The notes under the pieces are model-generated. The model had not been told where the DNA came from. It was given only the letters and a program-made list of their open reading frames with translations, and made no database searches. Of a stretch of 64,000 nt of DNA, positions 19,410 to 29,854 are shown piece by piece. The stretch's first letter is position 1, and each line of letters opens with the position of its first letter. This DNA comes from Paraburkholderia caledonica NBRC 102488 (GTDB taxonomy: Bacteria; Pseudomonadota; Gammaproteobacteria; Burkholderiales; Burkholderiaceae), in contig NZ_BAYE01000003.1 of the NCBI RefSeq assembly GCF_000685095.1, positions 372,001 to 436,000 on the forward strand, read 5' to 3'. Made by a program: the position numbers and the translations under genes.

Positions 19410-20423
19410 ATGGACCTGGACCAGATTGTCGCGGACGCGCAAAAAGCCTTCGCAGAAGCCTCCGACGTCACCACCCTCGAGAACGAGAAAGCGCGCTTTC
19501 TCGGCAAGTCGGGTGTGCTGACGGAACTGCTGAAGGGCCTTGGCAAACTCGATCCCGAAACGCGCAAGACCGAAGGCGCACGGATCAACCTCGTCAAGCA
19601 ACAGGTTGAAGCCGCGCTGACGGCTCGCCGCCAGGCGCTGGCCGACGCGTTGCTGAATCAGCGCCTCGCCGCCGAAGCGATCGACGTCACCCTGCCTGGC
19701 CGCGGCGCCAATACGGGCAGCCTGCACCCGGTCATGCGGACGTGGGAGCGCGTCGAACAGATTTTCGGCAGCATCGGATTCGACGTGGCCGACGGCCCCG
19801 AAATCGAAACCGATTGGTACAACTTCACCTCGTTGAACAGCCCGGAAAACCATCCGGCGCGCTCAATGCAGGACACTTTTTACGTCGACGGCAAAGATGC
19901 CGACGGCCGCCAGCTGCTGCTGCGCACGCATACGAGCCCGATGCAGGTGCGTTACGCGCGTACCAACAAGCCGCCCATCAAGGTGATCGTGCCGGGTCGG
20001 ACCTACCGTGTGGACAGCGACGCGACTCACTCGCCGATGTTCAATCAGGTCGAAGGCCTGTGGATCGACGAGAACATCAGCTTTGCGGACTTGAAGGGCG
20101 TCTATACGGACTTCCTCAAGAAATTCTTCGAACGCGACGATATTCTGGTGCGTTTCCGTCCGTCGTATTTCCCGTTCACCGAACCGTCGGCCGAGATCGA
20201 CATGCTGTTCGAAACGGGCAAAAACGCGGGCAAGTGGCTCGAGATTTCGGGCTCAGGCCAGGTGCATCCTACCGTGATCCGCAACATGGGCCTCGACCCG
20301 GAGCGCTACATTGGCTTCGCTTTCGGCAGCGGCCTCGAACGCCTCACCATGTTGCGCTACGGCGTGCAAGACCTGCGTCTGTTCTTCGAAAACGACCTGC
20401 GTTTCTTGCGTCAATTCGCTTGA
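19410..20423 (+). CDS. pheS: Phenylalanyl-tRNA synthetase alpha subunit
   Basis: A 337-residue class II subunit. The N-terminal coiled coil ([17 protein letters not shown]) precedes the catalytic core with [39 protein letters not shown] and the C-terminal [18 protein letters not shown]. The ATG at 19410 gives the Burkholderia-like start; one 19 codons earlier lies in the terminator region and is rejected. It pairs with PheT to charge tRNA-Phe. Confidence 0.96.
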   Translation: MDLDQIVADAQKAFAEASDVTTLENEKARFLGKSGVLTELLKGLGKLDPETRKTEGARINLVKQQVEAALTARRQALADALLNQRLAAEAIDVTLPGRGANTGSLHPVMRTWERVEQIFGSIGFDVADGPEIETDWYNFTSLNSPENHPARSMQDTFYVDGKDADGRQLLLRTHTSPMQVRYARTNKPPIKVIVPGRTYRVDSDATHSPMFNQVEGLWIDENISFADLKGVYTDFLKKFFERDDILVRFRPSYFPFTEPSAEIDMLFETGKNAGKWLEISGSGQVHPTVIRNMGLDPERYIGFAFGSGLERLTMLRYGVQDLRLFFENDLRFLRQFA

Positions 20424-20614
20424 ACGAACGCATTGCGCGACAAGCATAGAGCGCGGCCACGCACAGAGTGCATGCCGCCACAGCGTCCCGGCAGTGACAG
20501 GCAGTGACTCGCTGTAACTCATGGCAACTGGCAACTGGCAATTGCGCCGCACGCCGAGTTGCGTGATGTATCTGCCTTACGCGGACCTAACCCGATCAGA
20601 ACGTACAGAGAACC

Positions 20615-23050
20615 ATGCAATTCCCGGAATCCTGGCTGAGAACCTTTGTCGATCCGCAACTGACGACGGACGAGCTGTCGCACGCATTGACGATGGCGGG
20701 TCTCGAAGTTGAAGACTTGCGACCCGCTGCGCCACCGACCTCGAAGATCGTGGTCGGTCAGGTGCTGGAGGTCGTCAAGCACCCGGATGCGGACAAGCTG
20801 AACGTCTGCCAGGTTAACGCCGGCACGGGCGCCACGCTCAATATCGTCTGCGGTGCGCCGAACGTAGCGCCAGGCATCAAGGTGCCGGTTGCGCTGGTTG
20901 GCGCGCAACTGCCGCCGGCCGAAGAGGGCGGCGCGCCGTTCGCGATCAAGCTCTCGAAGCTGCGTGGCGTGGAAAGTCAGGGCATGCTTTGCTCGGCGCG
21001 CGAACTGAAGCTCTCAGAAGATCATAGCGGCCTCCTCATCCTGCCGGAAGATACGCCGATCGGCCAGGACATCCGCGAAACGCTCAAACTCGACGACACC
21101 ATTTTCGAAATCAAGCTGACGCCGAACAAGGCAGATTGCTTGTCGGTGTTCGGCGTGGCGCGCGAAACCTCGGCGATCACCGGCGCACCGTTGCGTCCGC
21201 TCGAGATCAAGCCGGTCCAGGTCAAGCTCGACGAGACGCTGCCCGTCAAGATCTCGGCGCCCGATCTTTGCGGCCGTTTCTCGGGTCGTGTCATCCGCGG
21301 TGTGAATGCGCGTGCGAAATCGCCGCAATGGATGGTCGAACGTCTTGAGCGTTCAGGTCAGCGCAGCATCTCCGCGCTCGTGGATATTTCCAATTACGTG
21401 ATGCTCGAGCTGGGCCGTCCATCGCACGTGTTCGATCTGGACAAGATCCACGGCGGTATGGACGTGCGTTGGGGCCGTAAGGGCGAAACGCTCAAGCTGC
21501 TGAACGGCAACACCGTCGAGGTTGACGAAACGGTCGGCGTGATCGCCGACGAGCAACACATTGAAAGCCTCGCGGGCATCATGGGCGGCGACAGCACGGC
21601 CGTCACGCTCGACACGACCAACATCTACCTTGAAGCCGCATTCTGGTGGCCCGATAGCATTCGCGGCCGCTCGCGCAAGTACAACTTCTCGACCGATGCG
21701 GGCCATCGTTTCGAGCGCGGCGTCGATTACGCGACCACCGTCGAGCACATCGAGCGGATCACCCAACTGATCCTCGACATTTGCGGCGGCGAAGCGGGTC
21801 CTGTGGACGACCAGGTCGTCAATGTGCCGCAGCGCGAGCCCGTGAAGATGCGCGTGTCCCGCGCGAACCGCATCATCGGCATCGCGATCGGCGCAGAGGA
21901 AATCGCGCAGATCTTTACGCGTCTCGGCCTTGCGTTCGAACGCGACGGCGACACGTTCTCGGTCATGCCGCCGTCGTACCGTTTCGATATCGAGATCGAA
22001 GAAGACCTGATCGAAGAAGTCGCGCGTATCTACGGCTTCGAGAAGATTCCGGCGCGACCGCCTATCGCTAAGAGCGAAATGCGCGCGACCAACGAAACGC
22101 GCCGCTCAATCCACGCAATCCGACACGCGCTTGCCGCTCGCGATTACGCTGAAACGGTCAACTTCAGTTTCGTGGATGCCGAATGGGAGCAGGACTTCGC
22201 CGGCAATGACAAGCCTGTGCGTCTGCTGAATCCGATTGCGAGCCAGTTGTCGGTCATGCGGACCACGCTGATCGGCAGCCTGATTCATGTGCTGCGCACC
22301 AACCTGAACCGCCGTGCTGCCGACCGCGTTCGCGTGTTCGAAGCTGGCCGCGTGTTCCTGCACGATCCGTCGATCAAGGCCGGGGAGCTCACGGTCGAAG
22401 GCTTCGCTCAGCCGAAGATGATCGGCGGCCTCGCGTACGGTCCCGCGCTTGAGGAGCAGTGGGGCGCGCCGTCGCGTACCGTCGACTATTTCGACGTGAA
22501 GGCCGACGTCGAGGCGTTGCTCGCGCCGGCAGTCGCGCGTTTCGTGAAAGCGGAGCATCCCGCGCTGCATCCGGGGCGCAGCGCTCGCATCGAAATGAAT
22601 GGCCGCGCGATTGGGTGGATTGGCGAACTGCATCCACGCTGGATGCAAAAATATGATTTACCGAATGCGCCGATTCTGTTTGAAGTCGAAGCGGACGCAT
22701 TAATGCAACGCGTATTGCCCACACCGTCGGAAGTGTCTAAATTCCCGCCGGTGCGTCGCGATATCGCGGTAGTTGTCGATCAGAAAATCGAGGCGCAGGC
22801 GCTGCTGGACGAGCTCCAGAAGGCTCAGTCGGAGCCCGCCTGCAAGACCGTCCAGAAGGTTGTGCTTTTCGACGAATTCCGTCCAAAATCAAACACTTCC
22901 GGTGGCTTGGGGGCTCACGAGAAAAGCCTTGCGTTCCGTGTTACCTTGCAAGATACTGGCGGGACCCTTCAGGACGAAACGGTCGATCTGGCCATTCAGA
23001 CTCTGGTGGAACGTCTGGCTCGAGTATATGGCGCACGGTTGCGCGGATAA
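20615..23050 (+). CDS. pheT: Phenylalanyl-tRNA synthetase beta subunit
   Basis: An 811-residue subunit of the (alpha-beta)2 enzyme. Visible are the N-terminal [20 protein letters not shown], the tRNA-binding OB fold ([20 protein letters not shown]), the B3/B4 editing region, the DNA-binding-like B5 domain, and the C-terminal ferredoxin-like anticodon-binding domain ([20 protein letters not shown]). Length is as expected. About 190 bp separates it from pheS. Confidence 0.96.
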   Translation: MQFPESWLRTFVDPQLTTDELSHALTMAGLEVEDLRPAAPPTSKIVVGQVLEVVKHPDADKLNVCQVNAGTGATLNIVCGAPNVAPGIKVPVALVGAQLPPAEEGGAPFAIKLSKLRGVESQGMLCSARELKLSEDHSGLLILPEDTPIGQDIRETLKLDDTIFEIKLTPNKADCLSVFGVARETSAITGAPLRPLEIKPVQVKLDETLPVKISAPDLCGRFSGRVIRGVNARAKSPQWMVERLERSGQRSISALVDISNYVMLELGRPSHVFDLDKIHGGMDVRWGRKGETLKLLNGNTVEVDETVGVIADEQHIESLAGIMGGDSTAVTLDTTNIYLEAAFWWPDSIRGRSRKYNFSTDAGHRFERGVDYATTVEHIERITQLILDICGGEAGPVDDQVVNVPQREPVKMRVSRANRIIGIAIGAEEIAQIFTRLGLAFERDGDTFSVMPPSYRFDIEIEEDLIEEVARIYGFEKIPARPPIAKSEMRATNETRRSIHAIRHALAARDYAETVNFSFVDAEWEQDFAGNDKPVRLLNPIASQLSVMRTTLIGSLIHVLRTNLNRRAADRVRVFEAGRVFLHDPSIKAGELTVEGFAQPKMIGGLAYGPALEEQWGAPSRTVDYFDVKADVEALLAPAVARFVKAEHPALHPGRSARIEMNGRAIGWIGELHPRWMQKYDLPNAPILFEVEADALMQRVLPTPSEVSKFPPVRRDIAVVVDQKIEAQALLDELQKAQSEPACKTVQKVVLFDEFRPKSNTSGGLGAHEKSLAFRVTLQDTGGTLQDETVDLAIQTLVERLARVYGARLRG

Positions 23051-23098
23051 CCCGCATTTAACAATTGCGCGGCTGTTTCCGCATCCTTTGTTTTCTGC

Positions 23099-23530
23099 AT
23101 GACGCGCCATTTGATAGATATGAATGAAATGAACTCGAGTGATTTCGAAGCCCTTCTTACGGCGCAACGCAGCGCCATGATTCGAGAAATTCCGACATCA
23201 CCCGCCGTCGTTTCAAGTGAAACGCCGACGCTCACCAAAGCGGAACTTGCCGAGTTGCTGTTCGACAATGTCGGGCTCAACAAGCGGGAAGCGAAAGACA
23301 TGGTGGAGGCGTTTTTCGAGGTGATCCGGGATGCGCTGGAGAGCGGCGACAGTGTGAAGCTGTCGGGCTTCGGCAACTTCCAGTTGCGCGACAAACCGCA
23401 GCGTCCCGGCAGAAACCCGAAAACCGGCGAGGCAATTCCCATTGCCGCGCGCCGCGTTGTGACGTTCCATGCAAGTCAAAAGCTGAAGGCTCTGGTCGAG
23501 AACGGCGCTGAAGCGAGCTTCACGCGCTGA
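23099..23530 (+). CDS. ihfA: Integration host factor subunit alpha, with N-terminal extension
   Basis: A DNA-bending nucleoid protein. The IHF/HU core starts near residue 45 ([20 protein letters not shown]). The DNA-contacting arm is [22 protein letters not shown], and the end is [20 protein letters not shown]. coli IhfA is about 99 residues; this reading is 143, with an N-terminal stretch of low conservation typical of Burkholderia. Other in-frame ATGs at 23120 and 23129 would shorten it. No clear ribosome site favours any of them, so the start is uncertain. Gene order after pheT is conserved. Confidence 0.93.
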   Translation: MTRHLIDMNEMNSSDFEALLTAQRSAMIREIPTSPAVVSSETPTLTKAELAELLFDNVGLNKREAKDMVEAFFEVIRDALESGDSVKLSGFGNFQLRDKPQRPGRNPKTGEAIPIAARRVVTFHASQKLKALVENGAEASFTR

Positions 23531-23576
23531 TCGACTGGCGCGTTCCTGCGCAACCCACCACGACGGCTAACTGACG

Positions 23577-23990
23577 ATGACAGCGACGATGGAAAAAGTC
23601 GTCTTGCCTCCGATTCCGGCGAAACGCTACTTCACGATTGGTGAGGTCAGCGAACTATGCGGCGTCAAACCGCATGTGTTGCGCTATTGGGAGCAGGAGT
23701 TTACGCAGTTGCGGCCTGTCAAGCGACGCGGCAATCGTCGGTACTATCAGCATCACGAGGTGCTGTTGATCCGGCGGATTCGTGAGTTGCTGTACGAGCA
23801 GGGCTTCACGATCAACGGTGCACGCAATCGCCTGGATTCACATGGCGGCGGTGCGCACAATGCGCCGGCTGAAATGGGCGAGCAGGTCGAGGGCTTCGTT
23901 CCTCCGGAGACGACAGCAACCGCGAGCGCCGTCGACGTCGAGCAGTTGCGCAAAGAACTGCTGAACGTTATCGATCTGCTGAATCGCTAG
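23577..23990 (+). CDS. MerR-family transcriptional regulator
   Basis: A 137-residue protein with an N-terminal MerR winged helix ([25 protein letters not shown]), then [20 protein letters not shown]. The C-terminal part has no metal-binding cysteines and is short, so it is not a classical CueR/MerR metal sensor. It follows ihfA by 46 bp, the usual arrangement in Burkholderiales, so the two are probably co-transcribed. Effector and targets are unknown. Confidence 0.9.
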   Translation: MTATMEKVVLPPIPAKRYFTIGEVSELCGVKPHVLRYWEQEFTQLRPVKRRGNRRYYQHHEVLLIRRIRELLYEQGFTINGARNRLDSHGGGAHNAPAEMGEQVEGFVPPETTATASAVDVEQLRKELLNVIDLLNR

Positions 23991-24034
23991 TCGCTTTATC
24001 GATGCGAACGGTTCTATTCGAATGAAGTGTCTGT

Positions 24035-24040
24035 TATAAT
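24035..24040 (+). promoter_or_regulatory. Probable -10 box of tRNA-Pro
   Basis: A perfect TATAAT lies 11 bp before the tRNA. A matching -35 box is weak (TTCTAT at 24012-24017). Confidence 0.5.
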
Positions 24041-24051
24041 TTTGTGCTGTT

Positions 24052-24129
<78 letters not shown>

Positions 24130-24224
24130 TATACCGTGTTGATTTCATTCGCAAATCAACCAAATCAATGGCTTACGAAGCAGGTGTGGCCGGTGTAACA
24201 TCCACCCGCACTCTTCGTTAAGCC

Positions 24225-25700
24225 ATGACCAACTACCGTTCCAAGCGCGGCAACTGCTACTACTTCCGCCGCAAAATTCCTCTCGAACTGCAAACGCATT
24301 TCGGCGGCCGCAAAGAAGTCGTTAAAGCCCTCGGTACGTCCGACCCAAGCACGGCAGATGCGTTGTGCCGCGAGCATGCGGTCGTGTACGACACGTTATT
24401 CGAGAACGCCCGGCGGTCCACCAGGGCGACGGAAAGCGCGCGTGCTTCTGTAGACGCAGCGCAGCGCGGCGCTATTGCCGAGCAACGGGACGATTGGGAA
24501 CGGGCTCAACTTGCCCATATCGAGGAAGCTGACCGGCTTTCCTATCAAACCGAAGAACAAGAGTTCGCGGAGCATGACCGCCAAGAGTCTCGCTTTGAGG
24601 CGTTAGTGTGGGAAGAGCAACAGCGGCTCAAAGCTCGGATCGAGGCACAGCGCCGCCTTGGTGGGCAGCATGCCGGCGTGACACAAACGCCGGGCGTCGG
24701 CACACTCCCGCAGAAAGTTGCGCGCGCAACTGAAACTCAGGGCAAAACTCTGCGTGACGTGATCCCCTCATGGACTCGTCGTACTAGCGCCGACCCTAGC
24801 ACGGTAAAACGCGCGCAGAAGGCGCTAACCCTGTTTGAAGAGGCGGTCGGTAAAGTCCCATTGCGCGAACTCAGGAAAGCCCACGGGGCACAGTTTGTCG
24901 CATTTCTGCTTGACGATAGGAGGGGGTTCACAGCAAAGACCGCAGGTAATCACGCTTCGTACATCTCCGCGTTGCTCAACGTGGGGGTCAAAGATGATTG
25001 GATCGACCGCAACCCGTTAGACCGCACTTTTGATAAAACGGTCGGGGCACAGAAACGCGTGCCATGGTCCGAGGCAGAATTGAAGCTCTTATACGGCCAC
25101 CCGTTGTTCTCGAAACGAATGAACGACGTACCTGAATGGCAGGGGGTAAGGCCTACGGACGGGCGCGCGTTGCTGCTGATCTTGCAACATACAGGCGCGC
25201 GTATCGGTGAAATAGCACAGCTTCGACGGTGTGATTTCCAAGTGCAGGCCGGTATCACCACGATTCGAATTACCGACGAAGCGGGGGCGATCAAGACGGC
25301 CGAGTCTGAGCGTACAGTACCGTTGGCCGACAATCTATTGGCCGACGAATGGTTCAGTGCGTGGCTTGCGAGAATCATGGATGGCACGCGTAATGATGCC
25401 GCTGCATTTCCATCAATGGCCGGACGTGCGCGCGGGCCTGCGGACACTTCCGTGCAATGGTTCCGGCAGTTTCGTAAAGCGGCTGGCTTGCCGCCGGGCA
25501 CGCTGAACGGGTCACACAAATTCCGCCATTGGATACGGACGGCGATGAACGCACTGGACGTGGCTGAAGCCACGCAAGACGCAATCACCGGCCATGCGGT
25601 AGGCGGGTCGACCGGCAAGAAGGTCTACACACACGTTCCGGTGCCCATCATGCATGCCGCGTTGAACCGGCTGGCATTCCCCACGCTGTTTTCGGTCTAG
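24225..25700 (+). CDS. Tyrosine-family site-specific integrase
   Basis: A 491-residue recombinase. The N-terminus (MTNYRSKRGNCYYFRRKIPL) resembles the short DNA-binding module common in proteobacterial island integrases; the middle is a core-binding domain. The catalytic set is complete: R326 (HTGARIGEI), H431 and R434 (SHKFRHW), H457 (GHAVGG) and the nucleophile Y468 (KVYTHV). The gene starts 96 bp inside the tRNA-Pro boundary and reads away from it, the standard layout for tRNA-targeting islands. Confidence 0.93.
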   Translation: MTNYRSKRGNCYYFRRKIPLELQTHFGGRKEVVKALGTSDPSTADALCREHAVVYDTLFENARRSTRATESARASVDAAQRGAIAEQRDDWERAQLAHIEEADRLSYQTEEQEFAEHDRQESRFEALVWEEQQRLKARIEAQRRLGGQHAGVTQTPGVGTLPQKVARATETQGKTLRDVIPSWTRRTSADPSTVKRAQKALTLFEEAVGKVPLRELRKAHGAQFVAFLLDDRRGFTAKTAGNHASYISALLNVGVKDDWIDRNPLDRTFDKTVGAQKRVPWSEAELKLLYGHPLFSKRMNDVPEWQGVRPTDGRALLLILQHTGARIGEIAQLRRCDFQVQAGITTIRITDEAGAIKTAESERTVPLADNLLADEWFSAWLARIMDGTRNDAAAFPSMAGRARGPADTSVQWFRQFRKAAGLPPGTLNGSHKFRHWIRTAMNALDVAEATQDAITGHAVGGSTGKKVYTHVPVPIMHAALNRLAFPTLFSV

Positions 25701-26391
25701 TCGGGTGCCCGTAGCCGTTGAAAATTCGGTCTATGGGCGGCTTGTGGGAATCGGCTCGCGGTCCCTATGCATCTCCGCTTGGTCTCGGCAACGACCTCGC
25801 GCATCCCCGGCAACGCGGTTTCTGACGTGTCGTCCAGCCACGAAAGCTTAGGAAGCCATCGCACAGTCCGACGTACCGTTAGCACTTCTGCGACCACTCG
25901 ACACAATAGCCAGTGCTCCCCTGCCTACCTCCGAGGGGAGCGCTTCGCCGAACTGGTCTACCAAATCCGCAACGCATTCGCGCACGGTATTTCATAGCCT
26001 CGTTGGGAAATTCAGGGCATAGCCCGCCGGCGTCCGTATCTGGTCGACCGAGTAGGCGATACCGCTAGCATCGTGGCGGATCTCACGCATTTACGAGGGC
26101 GCGTGTTCAAGTATGCCGACATGAAGGGGATTGACACGCTTCATCGGCTGCGAGAATTTGGTCGACGTTATTTGGGGTTACCCGGACGGTGCTGCCGTCC
26201 CGTGCCATCAAGATTCAGAGGTTCGTCGGTAGTCGACATCTCGTGGATGGCATTGGCCCTGCCAACCGCCGGTAGCCGGGCCACACCGGTCAGACGCCTT
26301 TCTCCGAAACAGTCAGTCAGCGAATTTCGATTGGCGAACTGGAGTGCCGGTAAGAAGCCGTTGACGACCTCACCCAAGCGACCCCAAGCGG
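25701..26391. other. 690-bp gene-poor stretch with debris
   Basis: No convincing intact gene. One forward reading ending at 25997 finishes with FAELVYQIRNAFAHG, which resembles the R-N-x-F-x-H region of a HEPN domain and may be a gene fragment. The rest has no recognisable coding content. Confidence 0.5.
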
Positions 26392-27090
26392 TCATTCGAC
26401 ACTGACGCCTGCATCGTCAACATTCGCTGCACAGCTACATGCGTTCTGCACGGGCTTATCGCAGGCAGACACATGGACGCGCACCGCTTCCTCACGAACG
26501 GCCGCAGGGGCCTCCCGGTTAACGAGCAGGAAGCCGCGACGCAAGAATGAATCGATCCATTTCAGTTCCGCGGCCTCGCCCTCTTCCGCGTTCTGCCGAT
26601 AGTCAATCTCGACAAGTTGAACTGACTCCCCAGCATTTGCGATGGCAGTCAGTATCGCGCGCCGCTCAAGGTTCGTGTAACTCGAATGATGCTTCGCCAG
26701 TCGACTTGCCGGGTCATTCGTGATTCCGATGTAGAACGGTATTCGGTTGAGGGGATTGACCAGGAGATAAACAGTCTTGAAGTGGTCCCGCTCCCGAGTA
26801 CCTACGAGCCCAGTTGAAGTCTCAAGTTTACCCGGTTCCCACGATGGCAGTTTTGGGTTCAAGGCCGTATCACCGTCTCGTTCTCTTCGGAGATTATCTT
26901 CGTGAAGCAGGACCATGTAGTCGGAACCGAGCCCGGGATTCCACTTTGGCTTGGCCAGCCGCGACAGGATAGCGGTAGGGGTGCGCTCAAGGGTGTCACT
27001 GATGAACTTCGTGGAATGGTTGTGCGGCGGCTGCCACATTTGCCACAGCAATGTCTCTTCCTGTTCAGTCCACGATCTGGATTTAGCCAT
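26392..27090 (-). CDS. GIY-YIG nuclease-like protein with N-terminal Myb/SANT-like segment
   Basis: A 232-residue protein. The start at 27090 is set by AAGGAG seven bases upstream. Residues 5-47 (RSWTEQEETLLWQMW, then a second helix pair) resemble a Myb/SANT-type DNA-binding unit. Residues 106-195 look like a GIY-YIG nuclease: VYLL (107-110), FYIGITNDPASR (119-130, with R130), a helix with E172/E175, and LVNRE with N191. The tail is cysteine-containing and unconserved. GIY-YIG folds occur in homing, restriction and repair enzymes; a defence or mobility role is inferred from the island context only. Confidence 0.65.
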   Translation of the reverse strand: MAKSRSWTEQEETLLWQMWQPPHNHSTKFISDTLERTPTAILSRLAKPKWNPGLGSDYMVLLHEDNLRRERDGDTALNPKLPSWEPGKLETSTGLVGTRERDHFKTVYLLVNPLNRIPFYIGITNDPASRLAKHHSSYTNLERRAILTAIANAGESVQLVEIDYRQNAEEGEAAELKWIDSFLRRGFLLVNREAPAAVREEAVRVHVSACDKPVQNACSCAANVDDAGVSVE

Positions 27091-27805
27091 TTCACTCCTT
27101 GTGCTACGCGAGAGACGTGATCTGCCCGCTGTTCGCCAAGGCACCGATCGCCCCGGAGTTTTTCAGGCGGGCCGTGCCGGTAAGCGCGCTAGTGTTGGTC
27201 GGCAAATGCTGCGAATCTCGATTCTAAACTCTGACAGCCGCGTCACTAGCGGCTAGAATGGAGCCGTCGTTGGTGATGGCCTTGCCAGTGCCGCTCACCT
27301 GGACGGCGTCGCCATTCGTACTCCTGAAATTGCGCCGGTATCCAGAAGGTCGAACGCCCTTTGAGGGGCAACAGAACCGGACGTGTCGGATCGGATTCGG
27401 CCAACATCTGCCATTCACGTGAAGCGAGCAGAAGGACACTCGAAGATCGGCTCTATTTCAGTAAGCCGCCGTTAGGCACGAGCCGATGCCCGTCAGTTCG
27501 TCGGCCTTACCGGTTATTCCGTCTATAAAAAGGCTGTGTCGAGTCTAGTGCCCGCGTTGACGCTGGCCAGCCTTCCCAGTAAGTTGGTATCGGTGTTACA
27601 TCAACGACCGCCCCGAAACCTATCCTATGTAATTCCTAGACAATAAAACGTCCAGCCCGTGCTCGCTAGGTCGATCGGAATATGTCTTGCTAAAATCCCA
27701 GTGATGTTCCACGCGGCAGTACTGCGGGGATATCAAGCGTCAACGTATGTTGATTGGCGTAGTGAATAAGCAGTGGCCAAATATTTAAAAATTCGTGAAA
27801 TTTAG
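27091..27805. other. 715-bp intergenic stretch
   Basis: No supported gene. The right 200 bp is AT-rich and probably holds the promoter of the next gene, but no clear -35/-10 pair was found. A short reverse reading ending near 27224 was judged too weak to call. Confidence 0.45.
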
Positions 27806-29053
27806 ATGAAAAACAATATTCGATTTGATTTGTCTGGATGGTTAATTCATTTTTTTAGAGATATTGATTTGTCCGGAGAAAGTTCTATTTCATTTCCCGA
27901 GCACATGGGGTGGGGGAACATTTTTGAGGACGTCCGATATTCAGCGCTATTTATGCTTCGATGCGCCTTACGCAATGGCCGTCTATGGGCCACTTGGTCA
28001 TTCAGAAACGGGGCGCGGACTATCTATGGACCGGACCCGGCAATATGCTTTACTGACATGCCAATAGCTGCGTTCCTTGAGGCCGGACACGAGCGGGCTG
28101 TACGCGGTGAAGCGATGAGTTCGTTCGCGTTGGTATTTCCCAAAGAAGCAATGCATCGGATCAATGCAAATCCTGTTATTTATGGTCTCAGCCAGAAAAA
28201 TGTACGACTTCCTTTGAACACGGCTGGCGGTCCAAGGATCATCGATCCCGCTGTGCTCCCGGAAGCTGAACAACATCGATATGTGACTTATAGTCACCGC
28301 ACCGATTGGACGCATGAACGCGAGTGGCGATGGCCGTTTCGCGGAAATTATATTGAAGTTGAAAGGGAATTGCGCGAGTTCGGCGTGGTCTCCGATTGGA
28401 GTGACATTCCAGGACTGGATTTCTATTCCCACGACATTTCCGGAATGGGCGTGCTCGTGAAAACCCAAGAGCAGGCGATGTGGGTAGTCAATGACATACT
28501 TACTCTTGTGGACCGAGGCAATATTGATCGCAGCAGATTCGCATTTGTACTCGCAGCTGACACGCTTCCTCCTCTTTCGCACCTACAAAGTCCGGCGCAA
28601 ATTTCTGCTGCGATCGCCAGCGCGGCAGTTGATCTGGAGCCGCATTTCAACCACGGCAAAAATTCGCTCAATGACCTTAGTCGGCGATTTTCTGATTTAG
28701 TAGGTACAATTGCCACTAACGCACAAGAGCCGGTTGATGGCGAGTCCGGAGGATGCTGGCTATGGCTGCTAGACAACGCCGCGCCGCTAACACGGGCTTT
28801 GATTAACGAGGGATCCGTTATTGTATCCGATTCAGGAAAATATCTCGTGAACCTCGTTCAATTCTCGCATTCGTGGAATCTTCGACAGCGCGAAAGTATG
28901 ACTGAAGCATTGGCGGAAAGTGTTAAAGAAGAATTTAATCTAGAATGTGGATATCATTCCGTCCTTAACTCGACAGATGTAAATGCAATTCCATTCTACA
29001 ATGGCGACCATATCGATAATAAAAGTTACTATAATTGTTCTTGGGTTGGATAA
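27806..29053 (+). CDS. AbiGi/DUF2971-like putative abortive-infection protein
   Basis: A 415-residue protein. The first 215 residues carry features of the DUF2971/AbiGi-like group: an ICFTDMPIAAF block near residue 80, SSFALVFPKEAM, and THEREWRWPF near residue 172, matching the W-x2-E-x-E-W-R pattern of these families. The C-terminal half is not recognised. In known systems AbiGi acts as the antitoxin-type partner in abortive infection; no AbiGii partner is visible next door. Base composition is clearly more AT-rich than the core genes. No good ribosome site precedes the ATG. Function is inferred. Confidence 0.55.
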   Translation: MKNNIRFDLSGWLIHFFRDIDLSGESSISFPEHMGWGNIFEDVRYSALFMLRCALRNGRLWATWSFRNGARTIYGPDPAICFTDMPIAAFLEAGHERAVRGEAMSSFALVFPKEAMHRINANPVIYGLSQKNVRLPLNTAGGPRIIDPAVLPEAEQHRYVTYSHRTDWTHEREWRWPFRGNYIEVERELREFGVVSDWSDIPGLDFYSHDISGMGVLVKTQEQAMWVVNDILTLVDRGNIDRSRFAFVLAADTLPPLSHLQSPAQISAAIASAAVDLEPHFNHGKNSLNDLSRRFSDLVGTIATNAQEPVDGESGGCWLWLLDNAAPLTRALINEGSVIVSDSGKYLVNLVQFSHSWNLRQRESMTEALAESVKEEFNLECGYHSVLNSTDVNAIPFYNGDHIDNKSYYNCSWVG

Positions 29054-29854
29054 TTGGGTTTCTGCCGTGAGCGAGTTATGTCGGCGAGGTATTTCCATTG
29101 CCGGTTCGGTTGACGTGGGCCGTGGGCGTTGCCCTGTTGTTGCTCCTAAACTCGTAATCCATCTGCGTGAGCGAGCGTGACTATCTGGAATGGACGGTTA
29201 CGTGTCGGCCAACACGATCGCTCTTACCGACCGTTAATCATTGGAAGCGGTCAGTGATGTAGTGCTAGATCGAAGGGCTGAATTGGGTCGCGTTTGGCCG
29301 GCCGCAGACGGACGCGACTCGGCTCAGGCGAGCAGATCGCGTGAAGCACTGATCGGCCACTATGAGACTGTCGACAGGCCGCGCTCGTCGCGCCAAAGAG
29401 AAATGCTTACGCGGTTTCCGAGGCGGGTATCACTGTCGGATAAGTGGCCCATACACGCGCACTAAGAACCATCAGTCGGTTCAAGGATGACATGCGCGCC
29501 GGAGCCGCGCCTCATAGGCTGATCACCGACGATAGCTCCGTTCACCGCGTCAACGGGGATGTCGATCATTTATCTGGGAGATGTGATGACGTTTTGGAAC
29601 TGCGTCGGCACAGACTGAGCGGCCACTGTCGCCCGGCGTGGTATGGATCGCAAGACGGTGCGGCAAGTACGTTAGGAAAGGCGTTCAGGCGCCTCGTTAC
29701 CTCCCGCGCGGACGACCGTGTGTGATCAATCCGTTCGTTCTCTAATGGCAACCGGTAACTACATTCATGAGTCGCGAATTCGGCCCCTCAAAACGGGTGA
29801 GTGTCCGTTGCTGTTGTGCCGCCAAGAGCCAGTACGGCAGAATGGGGTGACAAC
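29054..29854. other. 800-bp stretch of gene debris
   Basis: No intact gene. The part at 29575-29745 is an IS21-type transposase remnant (listed separately). The rest has scattered short readings without recognisable content. Confidence 0.5.
29575..29745 (+). pseudogene. IS21-family IstA remnant (N-terminal region)
   Basis: Reading across frames and stops gives MTFWNCVGTD-stop-AATVARRGMDRKTVRQV, then in another frame PRYLPRGRPCVINPFV. These follow the order of the IstA N-terminus (helix-turn-helix ending in DRKTVRK, then a Pro/Arg-rich link and a DPF block). In-frame stops and at least one frameshift show that it is dead. No IstB or clear terminal repeats were seen. Confidence 0.5.

Noticed and set aside
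27224..27439. Short reverse reading ending GTGKAITNDGSILAASDAAV
   Set aside because: It faintly resembles adhesin repeats, but it has no ribosome site, is short, and has no supporting neighbours.
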